Counted from the stretch's first letter, positions 34,808 to 49,700 are shown. The stretch: DNA of 64,000 nt from Auriscalpium vulgare (GCA_019915015.1 JAHBBC010000002.1:1116001-1180000); one strand, 5' to 3'. Notes: a model not told the origin generated them from the sequence alone. Translations and numbers: made by a program.

Positions 34808-35189
34808 CGTGATAGCTGGGTAGAAGAAAATCGTTGACTGCTCTGGGGCACATGGGGGCAATTATAAGTGCGGGGGCGGCCCGCGCGGGAAAATCTCGGT
34901 TCTAGTTCCTGCCCCTAGAACGCGTCGCCGCGATGCTGGACACTAGGCCTTACTGTGCACGGGGAGAAACACCAGGCCTGAGGTCGGAGACCTGCATGCG
35001 GGAGTCGTCGAGACAGGGACGTCCTCGATCGTGCGCATTGTTCCCACGCTAATGGGCATGCCATTATCTCCTGTGGAAATCACCTGGGAGTAGTATTGTA
35101 CGATGGGCATCAGTGCTAATACAATGCATAATAAAAATAGCAAGGGTAGTGCAAGAGGATGGATGCAATAGTGAAGTATCTCCGTGAGT
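34808..35189. other. Xylulokinase promoter and PIF1 3' region
   Basis: The minus strand reads TTATAATT near 34,866, about 55 bases before the xylulokinase ATG, a possible TATA box. A 66-codon minus frame at 34,943-35,143 starts with a hydrophobic MLFLLCIVLALMPIV segment but has no other support. Confidence 0.4.
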
Positions 35190-37481
35190 TCATTGGTCGT
35201 GTTCTTCGTTGTCTTCCACGTCGAGCGTTTCGAGCGACTGACTCCACTGCTTGACCTTCTCGTGCACGAAGACCTAGAATTTGCATTGAATACATGTCAC
35301 AAGGGCGTGAGACTCCACCGCTAGCTTACTTTGTCTGCGCTGAAATTGAGAACTTGCAGACCTTCGAGGCTGGTAGCCCGAGAGAGAGCGACGTATGCTT
35401 GACCTGATGAGCAGTGCCCGCGTCAAGCAAGCAAGAGCAGGGTTCAAGGCGTAGACTGCGTACCCTTCTCAAATACCTTGGCAAGATCGACCTTGACGCG
35501 ATCGAGCGTCTGCCCCTGGGACTTGTGAATCGACATAGCCCACGCAAGAATCAGCGGCAACTGGGGACATCATTTAAGTCAGCGTCACTCCGCCTTGTAA
35601 GGGTCGATGACCTGCCTGTTGCCGCGACGCTTGAACCTCTCCATTCGGCAACTCGATTTTCCATTGATCTGGAAGGACGAGCACCCTCCGCGTGCCCCCG
35701 CCGGGGACCGAGAAATCGACGAGCGGCGACACCATGCGGCCCGCCGTGCCCTTCGGCGCAGCGCCTTTCTTCCCAACGCCGCTCGCGGGCTTGTCGCTGA
35801 TGACCGTGACCTCCTCCGCGTCGGCCTGCGCATTGTACGTCGCAGGGTCCACGAACGCATGCACAACGCCCATGCTGCCGTTCACGAGGGTGTCGTCAAC
35901 GTTCTTGATCAGCATGACCTGCGAGCCGACGGTGAGCACGAGCGTCTCCGGCGCCATGAAGTTGTCTAGGAGCTTCTTGCGCTGATCTTCGCCCGCCGTC
36001 CCCCCATCCTTGGCGTAGAAGGTGCGCGACTCGCCGCGTAGGCGGCTCATGCGCAGATTGTTGGAGTTGTCCACGTCCTGACGCCGAGGGAATCTGACGT
36101 AGAGCGCAGAGTCAGCTACCGTAGACACATCGACGGAGTAATGGCCCCGAACAATTCTGTTGGGCCGAGCCCGTCTTCGTAGACGATCTCTCGTGATAGT
36201 AGTTTGAACTTTGCTATTGACTTTTGCGATAGGGTGCCATATCGCATTTCGTTCAGCATGTGTACAAACTCTGCGATGGCGTCAGCAACCGATGAGCGTT
36301 GTAAATCGCTGTCATACCTTGGTCCTTCTGTCGGAAGACCTTGGTGAGCTTGATGCTGCGGGTGACGACTTGCTTCCATGTGTCGGCCTCAAATGCGAAT
36401 TTCATGGGCTTGCCGCCGCTCTTGCTTACTGGAGGCAGCTGGAAGAAATCGCCAGTAACGACCACCTACATCAAGGGGTCGATATATGCGCGAGGGGGTG
36501 CCAATGGCAATGCGTACTTGGATTTCCCCAAATGGTGCAAGTCGCTTCCGCAGTATGCTACCAATGCGCGAGAGCTTATCGAAAAGGTCTCCGTCAATCA
36601 TTGACACTGTCGACAGGTCAGGCACTGCATACATTACGAGCCATCAAAGCGCACCTTCGTCGATAATCAACACCCGGGTCCTAAGCCACCGCGCACTTGC
36701 TTTCCTATTCTTCCGAATTTTCGTGGCGAGATCCTCCGCGCTCTCGATGCCCAGGCCAATGCCGGCAAACGAATGGATCGTCACACCTCCGATATTGCAC
36801 GCCGCGATACCCGTCGACGCGGTGATAGCTATCGCGTCCGGAGATTTGGCAAACTTCCTCTGGAGCGTCTTGATGATCTCGCGCAGCAGCACGGATTTGC
36901 CGGTTCCTGTGCGCAGGCGAGTGAGCATATATTCAAGTTGCCACGATCTCAATCGCCGCACCTGCACTACCGGTGTAGAAAATGCTCTTTCCATCCCCCA
37001 CGAGCTGCAGGATCTGCTTCTGCTCCGCGCTCAGGAAGATGGCCGCGGGCCGTGCCACACCACCTTTAGAAGATTTTGCAGGGACCACCAAAGGCTTGTG
37101 CTCGATCCGAGAATCCACAAACGATGTCGACGCTGAGAGGGGATCGCTGCTCAAGGCAGACGAGAAAGAGAGGGAACGTGACTGTGTGGAGGATGAGGTG
37201 TTCCACGAGTTTGGAAGCACGCGCTTCTTCGCAGGCGGCGCGCCAGTGTTCTCGATGTCCGCAGCAAAAGGTCTTTTGGTAATCAGTGGTAGTGCGGTAG
37301 GTTTCTGCTCTGCATCGCGGCTGGCGACGCCTTCCTCGATGGCGCGTCTGAGCGCGTCCGAGATGTTGGAACGCTTGACGACGGGCGCGGCGGCAACTTC
37401 TGGTTTGACGATGGTGTTCGATGAGAAGTCGCGTTTCAATGAGGCTAAGCCGGAGCGAGGCTGTTTGGAGGCCTGCGACAT
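35190..37481 (-). CDS. PIF1: PIF1-type 5'-3' DNA helicase
   Basis: Nine exons (37481-36962, 36906-36655, 36606-36518, 36465-36318, 36270-36153, 36093-35616, 35560-35464, 35403-35330, 35273-35190) give 619 residues. After a disordered, basic N-terminus come Walker A (GSAGTGKS, residue about 171), [13 protein letters not shown], Walker B (LIIDEVSM), [12 protein letters not shown] and VFRQKDQ. Later come GSQVMLIKN and the C-terminal [11 protein letters not shown] and [16 protein letters not shown]. Pif1 helicases unwind G-quadruplexes, remove telomerase and help mitochondrial DNA maintenance. The sixth intron (35561-35615) needs a GC donor (CAG|GCAGGT); the nearby GT donor breaks the frame of [14 protein letters not shown]. 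The fifth donor is GTTCGG. All phases agree. Confidence 0.95.
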
Positions 37482-37834
37482 GGTGGTGGTGGTCGACGTC
37501 GGTGATGGTGACGAAAAGGCCGCGTCGAAACTCGGTCAACGAAGGACGCGTTACGTAAAGTAGTCACCTGCCCGCGTCGGGGTCTCCGCGCCGCGCCCGC
37601 AGGATACAATAGTACAACCACCAACAACAATTCGACTAGTCTCCGTAACTGACTTTTGGCAGATGATAGTCGACCTTTCATACAGATTCTGACGTGCGCT
37701 GGACTAGAGGAAGAGTTTGATCCCTTTTGAAATGAAGGTGCCAACCAGTGCTGCGCTCAGACGAACGATCCTAACCTCACTACTCAGAGTCAGGCCCAAA
37801 AAATTACTCTTTGCGGCCGCTTGGGAAGGGCAGC
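37482..37834. other. Divergent promoter between PIF1 and the F-box gene
   Basis: About 350 bases separate the two start codons. No TATA box or repeat was seen. Confidence 0.4.
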
Positions 37835-39606
37835 ATGGACAGTCAGGAAGTGCATAGTCTGGGCGACAGGTACGCAACGACGTTTCTCTCGCCAGCGTCT
37901 GGCTGACCATCTCCGATCCCGCAGCGGTCCTCCCAGCTCCGTGACGACAGAAGCCTGGTTGTCGACCCTCGCTTCGCAACTGTCTTGTGTCAACAGTGGC
38001 TCCACGGAGATGGTCCTTGCGCTGCGCAGCGAGAGGACTGCAATCAGATCCCTGCTTTCCATCGTGGATGCTCGTCTCAATGCGTCTGCGCCTGTTTCGC
38101 GCCTTCCACCCGAACTCCTGGTCACCATTCTCTCGCATTGCAGTGTGGGCAATGGATACTACCCAAAAATCCAACCCATGTGCTACATCCCGCCGCCGAC
38201 TGCGCCATGGGTGCGGATCTCATGGGTTTGCCGACGCTGGACACACATATTACATAATGCTCTCCTGTCCCATCCCGCTGCGCAGTGGGCCCGTGCGATG
38301 CTTACCCGGTCTCAACGTCTCCCACCCTCCATTTCCTGCTCCCCTCAAGCCAGGCCACCTCCGCATAGCTCACCGGCATGGCAGCTTCCATCCGACACCC
38401 TCGAGCAAGTCCGATCTTTCCAGATGTCTCACCTCCCATTCAACGGCATTGCAATGCTACTAATATTTCCCGACTCATTTCCACACCAGCTCCAATTCTA
38501 GAGGTCGCCAGCTTCATCGACATGCATGAATACCTGCCTTGTGAGGCGCTCTTCGCAAACTGTGCACCTCGCCTGCGCCACCTGACTATCCATGGTGCCT
38601 CCCTATTGTCGCTGTCGTCCCTCCCCCCCAACCTCGTGCATCTGGAACTATGCAGCGTCGAATTAACACACAATTCGGAAGACCACCTCACTGCACTACA
38701 GCGGCTTTCGCGTATCGAGACGCTCATCATGAGGGCTGTACCTTCCCCTTTGCCTTCGCGCAAGCCCCAACCCCATCCCAGATTGCCAACCTGCCCTCAC
38801 TGACCTTGCTGAATATCAGCGGCACAGTGTTGGAGTGCCTCGGCATCCTCCGCCATGTGCAGGCACCCGAAACTACCGCCCTACACGTCTCTGTTTACAC
38901 TCTCGAGGGCGTGGATGAATTTACTGCGCTCTTCCCATTCCTGGCGCCCGTGCGAGGGTACACAGCAGATCCGTTCCGCGTCATACACTTCCACCCGGAG
39001 AGCTTCGGGATCCTCACCATCTGTGCATGCCACAACAATGCGGATGTCGACAATGCGCCAAGCTTTACGTTTGATTGGGCCGACTCCCAAGACAGCAACG
39101 CGGTCAGGGGCTTTCTGCCTGTCCTGTCCGCGGAAGCGGGGATCCGTTACTGGCTCTCGCTCTCGATTACAGCGGTTCTGACAGTCGAAAACTCGGTCAC
39201 GCCCGAGGGTCGGCTGAGCATCCTCGGAGTTGCGACAGAGCTGGAGACTTTGCACGCGACCGCCGATGAGGGGATTATGCTGTGCCCGACAATGTCTGCC
39301 ACAATGCAAGATGGGACATACGGCCGCGCCGAAGCAGGCGATTTGGTATGGCCCCAGCTGCACATCCTCAAGCTGGACGAGGTGAACTTTTCGTACCGCT
39401 ACAAAGACCGCGAAGCCAGCTCGTGGGCTAAATGTACAGGGAAGCGCGTGGACGATGTGCTCTTGCGGGAGCTTGAGCACCGGCATCGGCACGGTGCCGC
39501 ACTTGACGGGCTCCACCTACGGAACTGCAAAGCCGAACCCCAGTGGCTGCAGAAAGTGGAAGCCGTGGTGGGCCGCGTGTTGGTGGAGGGTGATTTGATC
39601 ATTTAG
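37835..39606 (+). CDS. F-box protein with a disturbed reading frame
   Basis: Exon 1 (37835-37869) and a clean 55-base intron lead to an F-box, LPPELLVTILSHCS...WVRISWVCRRWTHI (residues about 65-110), typical of the expanded agaricomycete F-box families. Leucine-rich sequence follows to the stop at 39,606 (ending VLVEGDLII). The frame breaks near 38,482. The protein reads HLPFNGIAMLLIFPDSF in one frame and PAPILEVASFIDMHEYL in another, as if one base were missing. A 95-base intron at 38,409-38,503 could bypass this but would remove well-formed sequence. A second shift near 38,738 can be explained by a 44-base intron (GTACCT to CCCAG). The gene is either a young pseudogene, a sequence error or unusually spliced. 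F-box proteins are SCF ubiquitin-ligase substrate receptors. Confidence 0.6.
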
Positions 39607-40732
39607 CACAGACCTGCTCGCTATCTCATAGGCTTTTGCGGAGTCATACTGCACGATCACGCCCAATTTGATTGCGATCTTTTGCCAGTTATACAACCGC
39701 TCGTTGACCAGGTTCAAGGCCCGTCCGACATCCTGTAATTGAATTAAACAATGGTTGTAACATTTAATGCTTGGTCGAAAGTAAGCGGTGTGCCGCTCCG
39801 CACACTCAAACTCTTCTCCGCTGCACCGCAGGTGGTTTACAAATCACACAGACAGGTGACAAGGTGACGGGACTCGGGATAAATTATCCAAGACGCGGCG
39901 GCGAGGCCCAGGACGGCTGAATGTTCCGCTGATGCCTATTTTCTAGTCGTCAATTTGACATTCGAGCGCGCGTTGACCACTGCAGGCCAAACTTGAGTGC
40001 GTCGTTCATAACTTGTGCCGCATGGACGTACCAGGTTTACCACAAGAGTGAAATCCTCGACATATGCTGTCGCACCCCCGAGAAGCAACACAGAGTCGAT
40101 GTCGGAAGACGTGGCGATAGTGTCGCGATGGAACGGTTGTCCAGCGGCAATGTGATGGCAGTCCGAGATCGTGTCCTGGCTGAATAGTCGTGGATGCCTT
40201 AGCCTATGTGACGGTGTCAGACATGACACTACGGAAGGAAGACGTAGACCGCACGACGGGTAGAGATATGTTGGGCACAATTCCGAGACGCTGGCATTGC
40301 ATACTACAACCTACAGCAAAACAGAACGAAATGTATGGTAGCAAAAAACCGTGACAGATTCCATGAGGAAGTATCCGCACTTCTCAAGCACCAGCCTGCC
40401 CGGAGATTAAGCGGGAGGACTCGTGAATCTTGGCCGTTCACCAGAACCGGTGCAGGGTGGATGCATTGAAGCACTGCCCGGGCAGAAAGAGGCCATACAG
40501 AGCGTACAGAGAAAATGAGGGAAAAGAGGGCGACATAAACCAAATCGATTGATGTAGTGGTGGTGCAGACGAAGGCACCTGGCACGTCGACTTTGAAATT
40601 GGCGAATTTTTATGGTTTGGGCTTGGAGGACAAACATGGACAAGCAAACTCCACGTGACAAACGCGTCGTATTAGGGTCGCGACCTTGACTCAATACCTC
40701 TCAATACTGACTACACCTCTGCGCCTCTGTCC
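39607..40732. other. Spacer before TEL1
   Basis: A minus-strand exon-like piece ends at a GTACGT donor near 40,035 (SDIDSVLLLGGATAYVEDF, about 40,100-40,040) but could not be extended into a gene. Nothing else is supported. Confidence 0.4.
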
Positions 40733-43700
40733 ATGATCACCTTCAACTCAATTCTCCTCCAGGTCACGAATACAAAGATTAAGGAACGTCAAGAGGGTCT
40801 ATCCAAACTCCGCTCCCTTCTATCCAGTGACAAGGCCATTCGTAGCGTCGACATCTCTCAAGACAGCGACGACGAGGATGTCCACATTCCATCCAGCTGG
40901 AATATCATATATGATGCCCTTTTTGTGGCTCTATCCTTGGAGAAGGATGCATTTATCAAGACCAGTGTGAAGAGTACGACTGGGAAAGCAACGGCGGAGA
41001 GGAGGCTCAGTGAAGTCGCGTCCACGGTGCGCTGGTTGACAGAGAAAGTGGTCGCCCGCTTGGAGTCGGATTCGGTCAGCGCCATCCTCAGAAACCTTCT
41101 CTCCATCTCCATCCACAATAACGCCCTGGTATCGTCCATCGGCTTGGATCTCACAAAGACCATTCGTTGTCTTCTCAGCTACGCGCCACATCTGGACCAC
41201 CTGGAGCAGACATTGTGGGTGCGAGTCACATGCAGGAGCTTTGACGTTGTCCTTGGCGATCACTTCTCCACGAAATTCTCAGACGACAGCTGGGATGATT
41301 ACCAGAGCGACTTGGATGCCACGAGCGCTGGTGGCTCAGATCGCGAGGAGGACACGAGCGACGATGCAAAGCCTCTCGCATCCAAAAGTACCAAGAAGCG
41401 GCGCCGAACGGACTCCAGCAGTCGGAGAACTCCTCTCCCTTCCCACCGCGCGACTCCACCCACCCGGCTGGCACCCCAACCAGTTTCTCTAGAACAGATT
41501 GAGTACACAGCACTCCTCGCCACTCTCCTATCCTCTCCATCTGCCCCCGTCTTACTGCCACCGAAGTCACTTTCCACTCCCAAGGCGACGTCCTCCAGTG
41601 ACGCACCAAACATTCCAGAACTTGAACCACCAGCCCGAGCCATTCTCATCCGCCTCCTTCGTTTCATCAAGCTCTATCGTAGTGAAACATCTTTACACCA
41701 AGATTACCTCACAGCCCTATCAGCGACGCTTTCGAAAGTCGCTCTCAATCAACGGGACGATGTGATTCGTTTCTCAAGAGCAGCATGGGATGGTCTCGTC
41801 GGAATGTGGGGGACGAGGAATAAACGTATCAAGGAGAGCCTGGTCGCCATCCTGCGAACACTCTTCCCGTATCACACATCGCAGTCGCCGACGGTCGAGG
41901 ATTCTGCGCCTGACTTTGACTACGTGGATGGGATATTTCGCCTATGGCACCTCCTGAATGGCGAGGCCGAGAATCGCTGGGGGGTCGACGCACTATCTCT
42001 GGACTCCCTGCGACTGTGCTCTTCGTCTGAGGACGGCGAGCATAGACCGGGCGCTTTTGTGGCGCGCACGTTCCGATACGGTTGGAACTTTGACGCCGGA
42101 CAGGCACTGGCGTGGGCGGTCCTGGACCTGCAAGCAGACTGTGCAGAGAAGGTCCGTCTTCCTCCTACATTGGAGCTGCAACTGTTGATATCAACAATCC
42201 ACAGCTCTTTTTCCGGTCTGAGGCGGTCGACCCCTCGCGGCATCTCGGCCGGAGGGAGGGGAAGAGGGTCAAACTCGAGAATCCCATCTCATCGCTACTT
42301 ACGTCTATCCAGCGACACGCATCCCCTACCGTCCGCGCATATCATCTGCAGATTCTCCTGTTCTTCATCGACCGCCATTGGACGATCTTGCACGAGAGTT
42401 TCCAGCAGGATATCATGACCACGCTGCTACAGTTCGTGGCCATTGACGACGGCGTCGTTCAGTCCTGGACATTTTTGTGTTTTGCTGCGATTGCGGAGAG
42501 ACAGGTCGGCTCCGACAGACCCGTCCCGCCAGCCCTTGCAGGGCCCGCTACGTGGGATCCGATATGGACGCACGCTATGAGGCGATCTAACGTGGCGGTC
42601 GTCTCTCGCACAGCATGCCACGTCGCAAGCGTCCTTCTGCGGAACATGAAGAGCCTCCTGTCGTTTCAGCGCGTCCTACCGGAAATCGAGACCTTCGTCA
42701 AGGACCTAGATGTTCAGGGCCCTCCGTTCCCATACGAGTCCGTCTGCGCACTCATGGTCCATTGTCTCCAGATTGCCAACCAGGACATGCGCCTCTACCG
42801 CATGCGGATCGACGAGACCATGCTCGCCTGGCTCACGGACAACTGGCGCTTCAGCGGCCCAGACGGCGGCAGGGCCGACGGGCGCTCGCGCGCACCGCAC
42901 CCGCTCGTCAGCGACCTGATGGCGCTGCTGGAGGCCATCTGCTGGCTGCCCAAGCGCAGCAGCCTTGTGTGCCGGATCGCGCTCCCGGATGCAGTCGTTG
43001 TGGAGCAAGTCCGCGAGGAGCGCAGGACGGCAGTCATACGCGACTTCCTCCTCCACGCGCGGCTGCCACCCTTCCGCCGGCCGAAGGCGCCCCAGGCGGA
43101 CGCCTCGCCGCCCAGCCCCGCGAGTTCTCTCCGCTCCGATGACCTGGCGAAGCCCGGTGCGAAAGAACGGAAGATATCCACAGCATTGCTCAAGTCCCTG
43201 GGCGCCGCGCATGAAGCCGCTCCCGACGCAGGCATAGCATGCAACTTCGAGAAGGCGCGCAACGTCTTGAACCTGGCCGTGATGTCCGTGTTTTTCGAAT
43301 CCGCACTCGTGTACAACGGAACGCAGGCCAATCGACGCGTGCTGCAGGCGGCCGGCAAGGTGATTACCCACACCGCCCGACTTCTGGTGCATCAGAAGTG
43401 GACATCGGACGAGAAGGCTGCTGTCATGCTGAGCTTCAGTCCTCTGATAGCTGCTGATGAAGAGGATCAAGATGAGAGCTGGGAGGCTCTACCGGCTCCC
43501 CATTCCCGAAGTGGGATTCGCAAAGAGGTACTCAAGGCATTGACATCCAGCACCGTGACTCAGAGGAAGCGGATACTATCATGTCAGCGGGATTTACAAC
43601 GAATACTCTGGCAAAACACCGACGTAAGTTTCCAGTCTTGGGTTTTACCGCTCTGGGTTGACGACTGTTTAGCTTTACGAGGTCCTCTCTTCCGTGATGG

Positions 43701-46700
43701 CGGCCTTCAAAGAAGTTCTCCGCTCCTCCTTGACCCGGTCGGTCGGCAGGATGCAGTCCCACGATGCCATGGACATCGACGAGAGGGACGAATTTGCTCC
43801 GATACGCACCGTCAATGTCAGCTCCAGCGCGGAGGAGGCAACAAGTGAAGCTCGCGTCTCGACATCTACCGCATCGCTTGTCGCCGACTGCATATCGTTC
43901 GTGGCGCTGGGCCCTGTTCTTGGCACACCGTCGGGAGAGCCCACGCGCGATGAGGAGCTCGTGAACATCATATCTGCCGAAGGCAGTCAGCTTCTCACTG
44001 CCGGCCCGGCGTTCTTCGCGAATGTGCGGCAAGGCACTCTGAGCCTCAACCTTACCTCGCTGGAGAAGATAATCAACGTACTGGGTGATAGTCTCATGGA
44101 GTACTCAAACAGAAAGAGCGAGACATGGCAGCTCCTGGGCATCCAGGCCGTCGACGCTGTGCTCGCCATGTGGCTCATGCCCGCGCCGGACGAGTACGAT
44201 GAAGTTCGCGCTGACATCGGCGACCTGTGCAAGTGGCTTCTCACCCTGTCGAAAGCCGAGATAGCGCCGTCATGGAAAGTCCGCCACGCAGTGCTTGCTT
44301 TTATGGCCCGCTATATTTCGCTAGATCCTCTTGAAGGCGCCCTTTTGAGCGCTCTGCCGGACAACAAAAAATATCATAGCCTCCTACCCTCGAAGTTCCT
44401 TCCCACAGCATCCAAAGACCAAGATATCCGTGTTCGTTTCCAGGTGGCGAAGGCGAACGCGTCCCTGTTCATCTTGCTGGACAAGTCAACTGTCTATACG
44501 GACATACAACAGGAACTCTGCACCGAGTGGGACAAGTGGGTCTTAAAAGTGAGACCCATCTGGATGGAGGCTGACCCGTCTCCTAGGTACGAGAAGATGC
44601 TAACTCGCTTCATCACTCTTGGCTGCATCATGGTAGTCAGCTCCGCTGTGCGCCGTGGACCTTACTGGCATCTCGTCGAGATCTGCTATTACACGGACCA
44701 ATTTTCCAAGCACGTCGAGTCGATATTGCGTGCTGTCTCGGAACGCCTAGGTCTCGCCGGGCCCTCCGAGCTCTTTGAAGTCTACGCCGGTCCGATTGCA
44801 CCCTCCATTCTGGGTGCTGGAGTTGATTTCCTGCGCGTACATCCCAGCATTTACGGCTATGAAGACAAGAAGACGTGCGCCAAAGCTGCGTTCCACGCGT
44901 TCACGCCGAGCAACTTGCTTGCCGGCGTGAATACGGGCCAAGTCACCCATGGCAAGAAAGCGTTCGAAAACCACTGCAAAGTCGTCGGAATCTCGACGGT
45001 CGAAGGCTATCGACGATCGTTTCCCGACCTCGTCGGGTACGAATTGACCTCATGGATCGATACGTTCCTGGATCAGTCTTCCGATACAATTCCCCTGGAA
45101 CTCGAGGAGGATTTGGTGACGAAGACAGTCTGGCCTCAAGACGCCGTTACATTCCACCACCAACTCGTCGCCCGTGTCGACGATATAGTCGTGGCTGTCC
45201 TTCGCACCTTAGGAGATCAAGATTGCTCGCCAGAAGGAATCATAGTACAAGAGCTGCGTGCCAGAGACTCTAACGAAGCCGGTCTCGCCTTTCAAAGTTT
45301 GACGAGTTATCGCTACCTCGAAGACCACGAACCGCATGAGCCACTTCTACCTTCCTTCGGGTCGACATCCGTTATGCGGGCTTTGCAATGGCTCACGATG
45401 CAGGTTCCGGAGGTCGGCGACCATCCAATATCCTACCAGGTTGTTCATCAGCTCCTTGCGGATATACATCGCATGCCTCTGGTCAACGAACAATTGAGGC
45501 GCATGAATGCGCTATGCGTTTGGATTGCTTGCCATTTCAGGCACTTCCGAGAGCCAGTTCTCTTGCACACGCTCGTCCACGGCATGTCGTCTCTTCTCGC
45601 GCAAGCCGATCTGGCGCGTGCAGCTCAATCTGTCCTAGACTGGGCGTTCAGTCAGTACGAGCAAATGAAGGAGAAGGATTCGCGGCTTGCGGATGTTCTC
45701 ATCCGGATCAGCAGCACTGCCCATGACTATTCACGCAGCTCCGATCCTGCGTTGGCGGAGACTGGGGCCTCCATATCACGATGGTTGGACGAAACACTGG
45801 TCAGACTCAACAACAAGAAGGCGCACCGACGTCAGATCTCAGATGCACTTCCTGCTTGGCCCCGACCGCCTGCGGCTGCACTCCAAGACGTTTACCAAGA
45901 AGTCACCTACAAACATCTTTCCTCAAATCTCGCCGACGCTCGTATAACTTCGAACAAATTCCGTCTGGTGCGGAGGCTGCAAGATTCAGCGGTGAAAGGC
46001 GAATACTCCGAAGAGCAATTCTCTCGGATTGACTTCTGGCGACTGCGACGTTGCATCCCACCGTCACATCGGCTGCAGGTAGAAGACATCGATGCATTTG
46101 CTGCTCTGCTGCTGGAAAACAGGGGGCAGATCCATGGATTCGGCCTCACTCCTCTGAGTGCTCAAGTAGCGTTTCAGCAGAAACACGATGGGTTCCAACC
46201 GTTCACTTCACGTGGCTCTCCGCCGGAGCGATCCATCATGGAGTGTCTCATGCTCATGCTCGCTTCGGATACTCCTTCTCGCGTACACGTCGCGTACCGT
46301 GTCTTGCGTGCCATATGCTCGACACAGCTGCCGATTATCGATACCAATATCTGGCCATCTGAATACGTGGGCGAATTAAATTACATCCGCACGCGGCCAT
46401 ATCCTGCTGTCACTCGCCCTCATCCAGACATCACCGTTCTCGAGACATCGCCGATATTTGTGGACATGGCGAAGGATTTTTCTATCTGGGCTCCCGGGCT
46501 CTCCACACTGCTTAGCGACATATTGGCGGTCCACGACCCCTTTTATGGCCAACTCGCTACTGTGTTGGAATCTGACCATGACGTCGCGGAGCAAGTCTTG
46601 CCTATCCTGGTCCATAAAGTTCTCAAGTCCACCAGGAATGACAATCACGGTAAACCAGACGTTTTGCGCCAAACACTCTCCCATTATTTCATGTCGGTCC

Positions 46701-49700
46701 TGTCGTCTCCCAACTCTGACATGTCGTCGCTGAGAGCAGTGGTCAATATCGTGCTCCACCTACGGCACTTTCGTCCTGACAACACCCGTGATGAGCTCGC
46801 TTACAACTCTTGGCTAGATATAGACTACATGCTGCTCAGTTCAAGCGCGATAGCCTGCGGTGCGTACACCACAGCGCTCTTGTTCCACGAACTCGCCGCG
46901 GAGTGTCCTGGTACCGAGATACGTCATGGGCATGATTCGGAGAGGATTCTCTACGAAATTTACAGCCGCATCGATGAACCGGACAGCTTCTATGGCATTC
47001 AGACGAACGACCTTTATCAATTTCTCATCAAGAAGTTCCACCACGAGCAGCAATGGGATAAGGCATTCCAATTTCATGGTGCCGCTATCGAGGCCCGTGG
47101 GCGAGACGCTCAAGAATCGGAGGGTCTTCTGCGCTCCCTGCACTCGTTTGGATTCGACAGCTTGGCCTTAACAGTGCAGCAGAACGCGTCGGATGGCATT
47201 AGCTCGGCCTTTGGATCCAAAGGCATGACGTACCATCTTGGATGGCGCACAGAAACTTGGGATCTACCGACCGTCGCCAGCGATGCAGCGCCCGGGGCTT
47301 CCTTATACCAGGCGCTACGGGCTATTTATCGCGAGCGGGATGCCCATGTCATTGATACCACGATCGAAGGTGCCTTGTTAGAGGAGATGGGTCGCCTTCG
47401 ACGCCTGGGCGATGAGGATCTCGTCAGCATTCGTGAAGTTACCCAAAGCCTCATGTCCCTCAGTCAGATCAAATCCTGGAGGAAGCACGAAGCGGTGTCG
47501 AAAAGCCTGGATTCAGCGTTCTGGTCGAACTTGAGCAACATCGATTCCGGCTTCGAGTACGTCACGTGCTGTATCTTTCTGTTCCTGACTCTGAACACAA
47601 TATGCCAGTTTCCGCACTTTGGAAGACATCATGGCTACTCGACTTTCTCTGATCCGCTCCGTCAGTCATAAGGAGCAGACCCAGCAAATTGGCTTGATGC
47701 ATACGCCCCTGATGAACAAGTTGGTCGAGTTGGAGAGAAACTGCCTCGTTCGCATCTCTGAAGCTGCTAGAGAGTCGGGCAACTTGCAGGTGGCACTCAA
47801 CTCCGCTGTGAGGGCTCAGCGACTGGAAAAGACACCGACTACTGCCGTGTCGCAAGAGTTTGCTAGCGTCCTATGGAATCATGGTGAACAGAAGATTGCT
47901 GTCCAGTTCTTGAAGGAAGTCGTGGCCAACCATTCGAGTCACGGTGACATCACGGAGAAAGCAGTTCTGCTCGCTCGCCTGGTATGACGCGCTTCTTGCT
48001 CTGTGTATGTATTTTCTGACACTGTCGTAGGGATCGTGGACGTCGGACGCTGGCTTGGAAAAGCCGATCGACGTCTGGAGAGGATATTTCTATCCCGCCG
48101 CCGTCCTCTTAGAGCAGCTGTCCGCATCTTCCGCTGACTTGGCTGCCAGCGCTGTGGTTTATCACGAATGCGCCGTGTTTGCCGATCGCCAATACCACGC
48201 TATCTTGCAGTCGCATGACAGCGCCATCCTCAAGCACTGGAAAGAGGTCAAAGAACGAGAAGTCGAGCTTCGGAGTCAGGAGGTTTTACGGAAAGGGAAA
48301 GGAGCCGTCGAGAAGCGGGACCTTGATAAAGCCAAGGCACAGCTGGATGAAGACACCGAGCGGTATCGAGCACATCAAGAATCCCTGGATACCTTCCTTC
48401 ATCAAAGCATCGACATGTATGCGCGATGCCTGCAGCTGTCAGACGACTTCGATGACGACGGGCACATCCGCCTAGTGTCGCTTTGGTTCGCCAACTTTGA
48501 TGACGAGAGCCTTGGGAAGCGCGTCCGCGATTCCATCAAGAATGTCCCATCCCGGAAATTTGTCTTTCTGGCTCATCAGCTGTCCGCCCGACTGTCGAAG
48601 GGGTCTACGTCGACTGGGCAAGAGACTCTCCAGGCACTGGTGCTCAGCATGTGTAGCGAGCATCCTTTCCACAGCCTTTATCAAGTTTGGTGCTTGCGAC
48701 CTTCCCCTGCAGAACCGGCCGCTAGCGGTGCAGACCGACGTACTTCTGGACGACATACTGGATCCTTCTCCTTCTCCCAAAGCGAGCGTTCCGCTGCTGC
48801 CGATGAGATCTTTCACAGACTGCGCAGCGGTCCGACCAGTAAAGTCACCGTTGACGTGGAGAGAGTCTGCAAGGCGTATCTTCAGTGGGCAAAGTGCAAG
48901 ATCAAAAACCTAGTGAACGGACGGTCTGGCCAGCGTCCCATACCAGAGGGGCAACTAATTCAAGTGCTATTGGACGTCCGTGTTCCCGTCCTTACCGCAC
49001 CTACGCCCTTGGATCCCAGCGGCAAATATCTCCACTGCGTATGGATTCACAAGTACGAGTCAACATATGAAACGGTAGGCGGCGTCAATGTCCCCAAGAT
49101 CAATATTTGTCGTGGCTCGGATGGTAATAAATACAAGCAGTTGGTAAGTTTCTGATTGCGTGCTCGTCTTGTGGAGACACACCACTGAGCCCACTACAGT
49201 TTAAAGGCGAAGGCGACGATGATCTACGCCAGGATGCTGTGATGGAACAAGTTTTTGACCTCGTTAACGTCGTTCTGCGCCGTGACCGCGAAACTCGTCG
49301 TCGCAATCTCCGAATACGAGGATACAAAGTCGTACCACTGGCTGCTCAGGCTGGTGTCCTCGAATTCGTTGGGAACACCGCACCACTGTCCAAATGGCTT
49401 GTAGCGGCGCACCAGAGGTTTGATATTGTTCCTGATGCTCTTGTGCTAGTCGTTGACCGTTCTGAATCAGATATAACGGTAAAGGGAGCTTCACCAGCGA
49501 AGAAATCACGTCCGAAATGAAGAGGATTCGGGCGAAGAAGACTGCGGATACTACCCTCGCCGATGAACTGGTGCCAAAGTTCAGGGAAATGAGGGAACAA
49601 TTCAAGCCCGTGATGCGCCACTTCTTCACGGAGAAACACAAGATGCCGATGTCCTGGTTTGCGATGCGGCTGAATTATACGCGCAGTGTGGCGACGACGT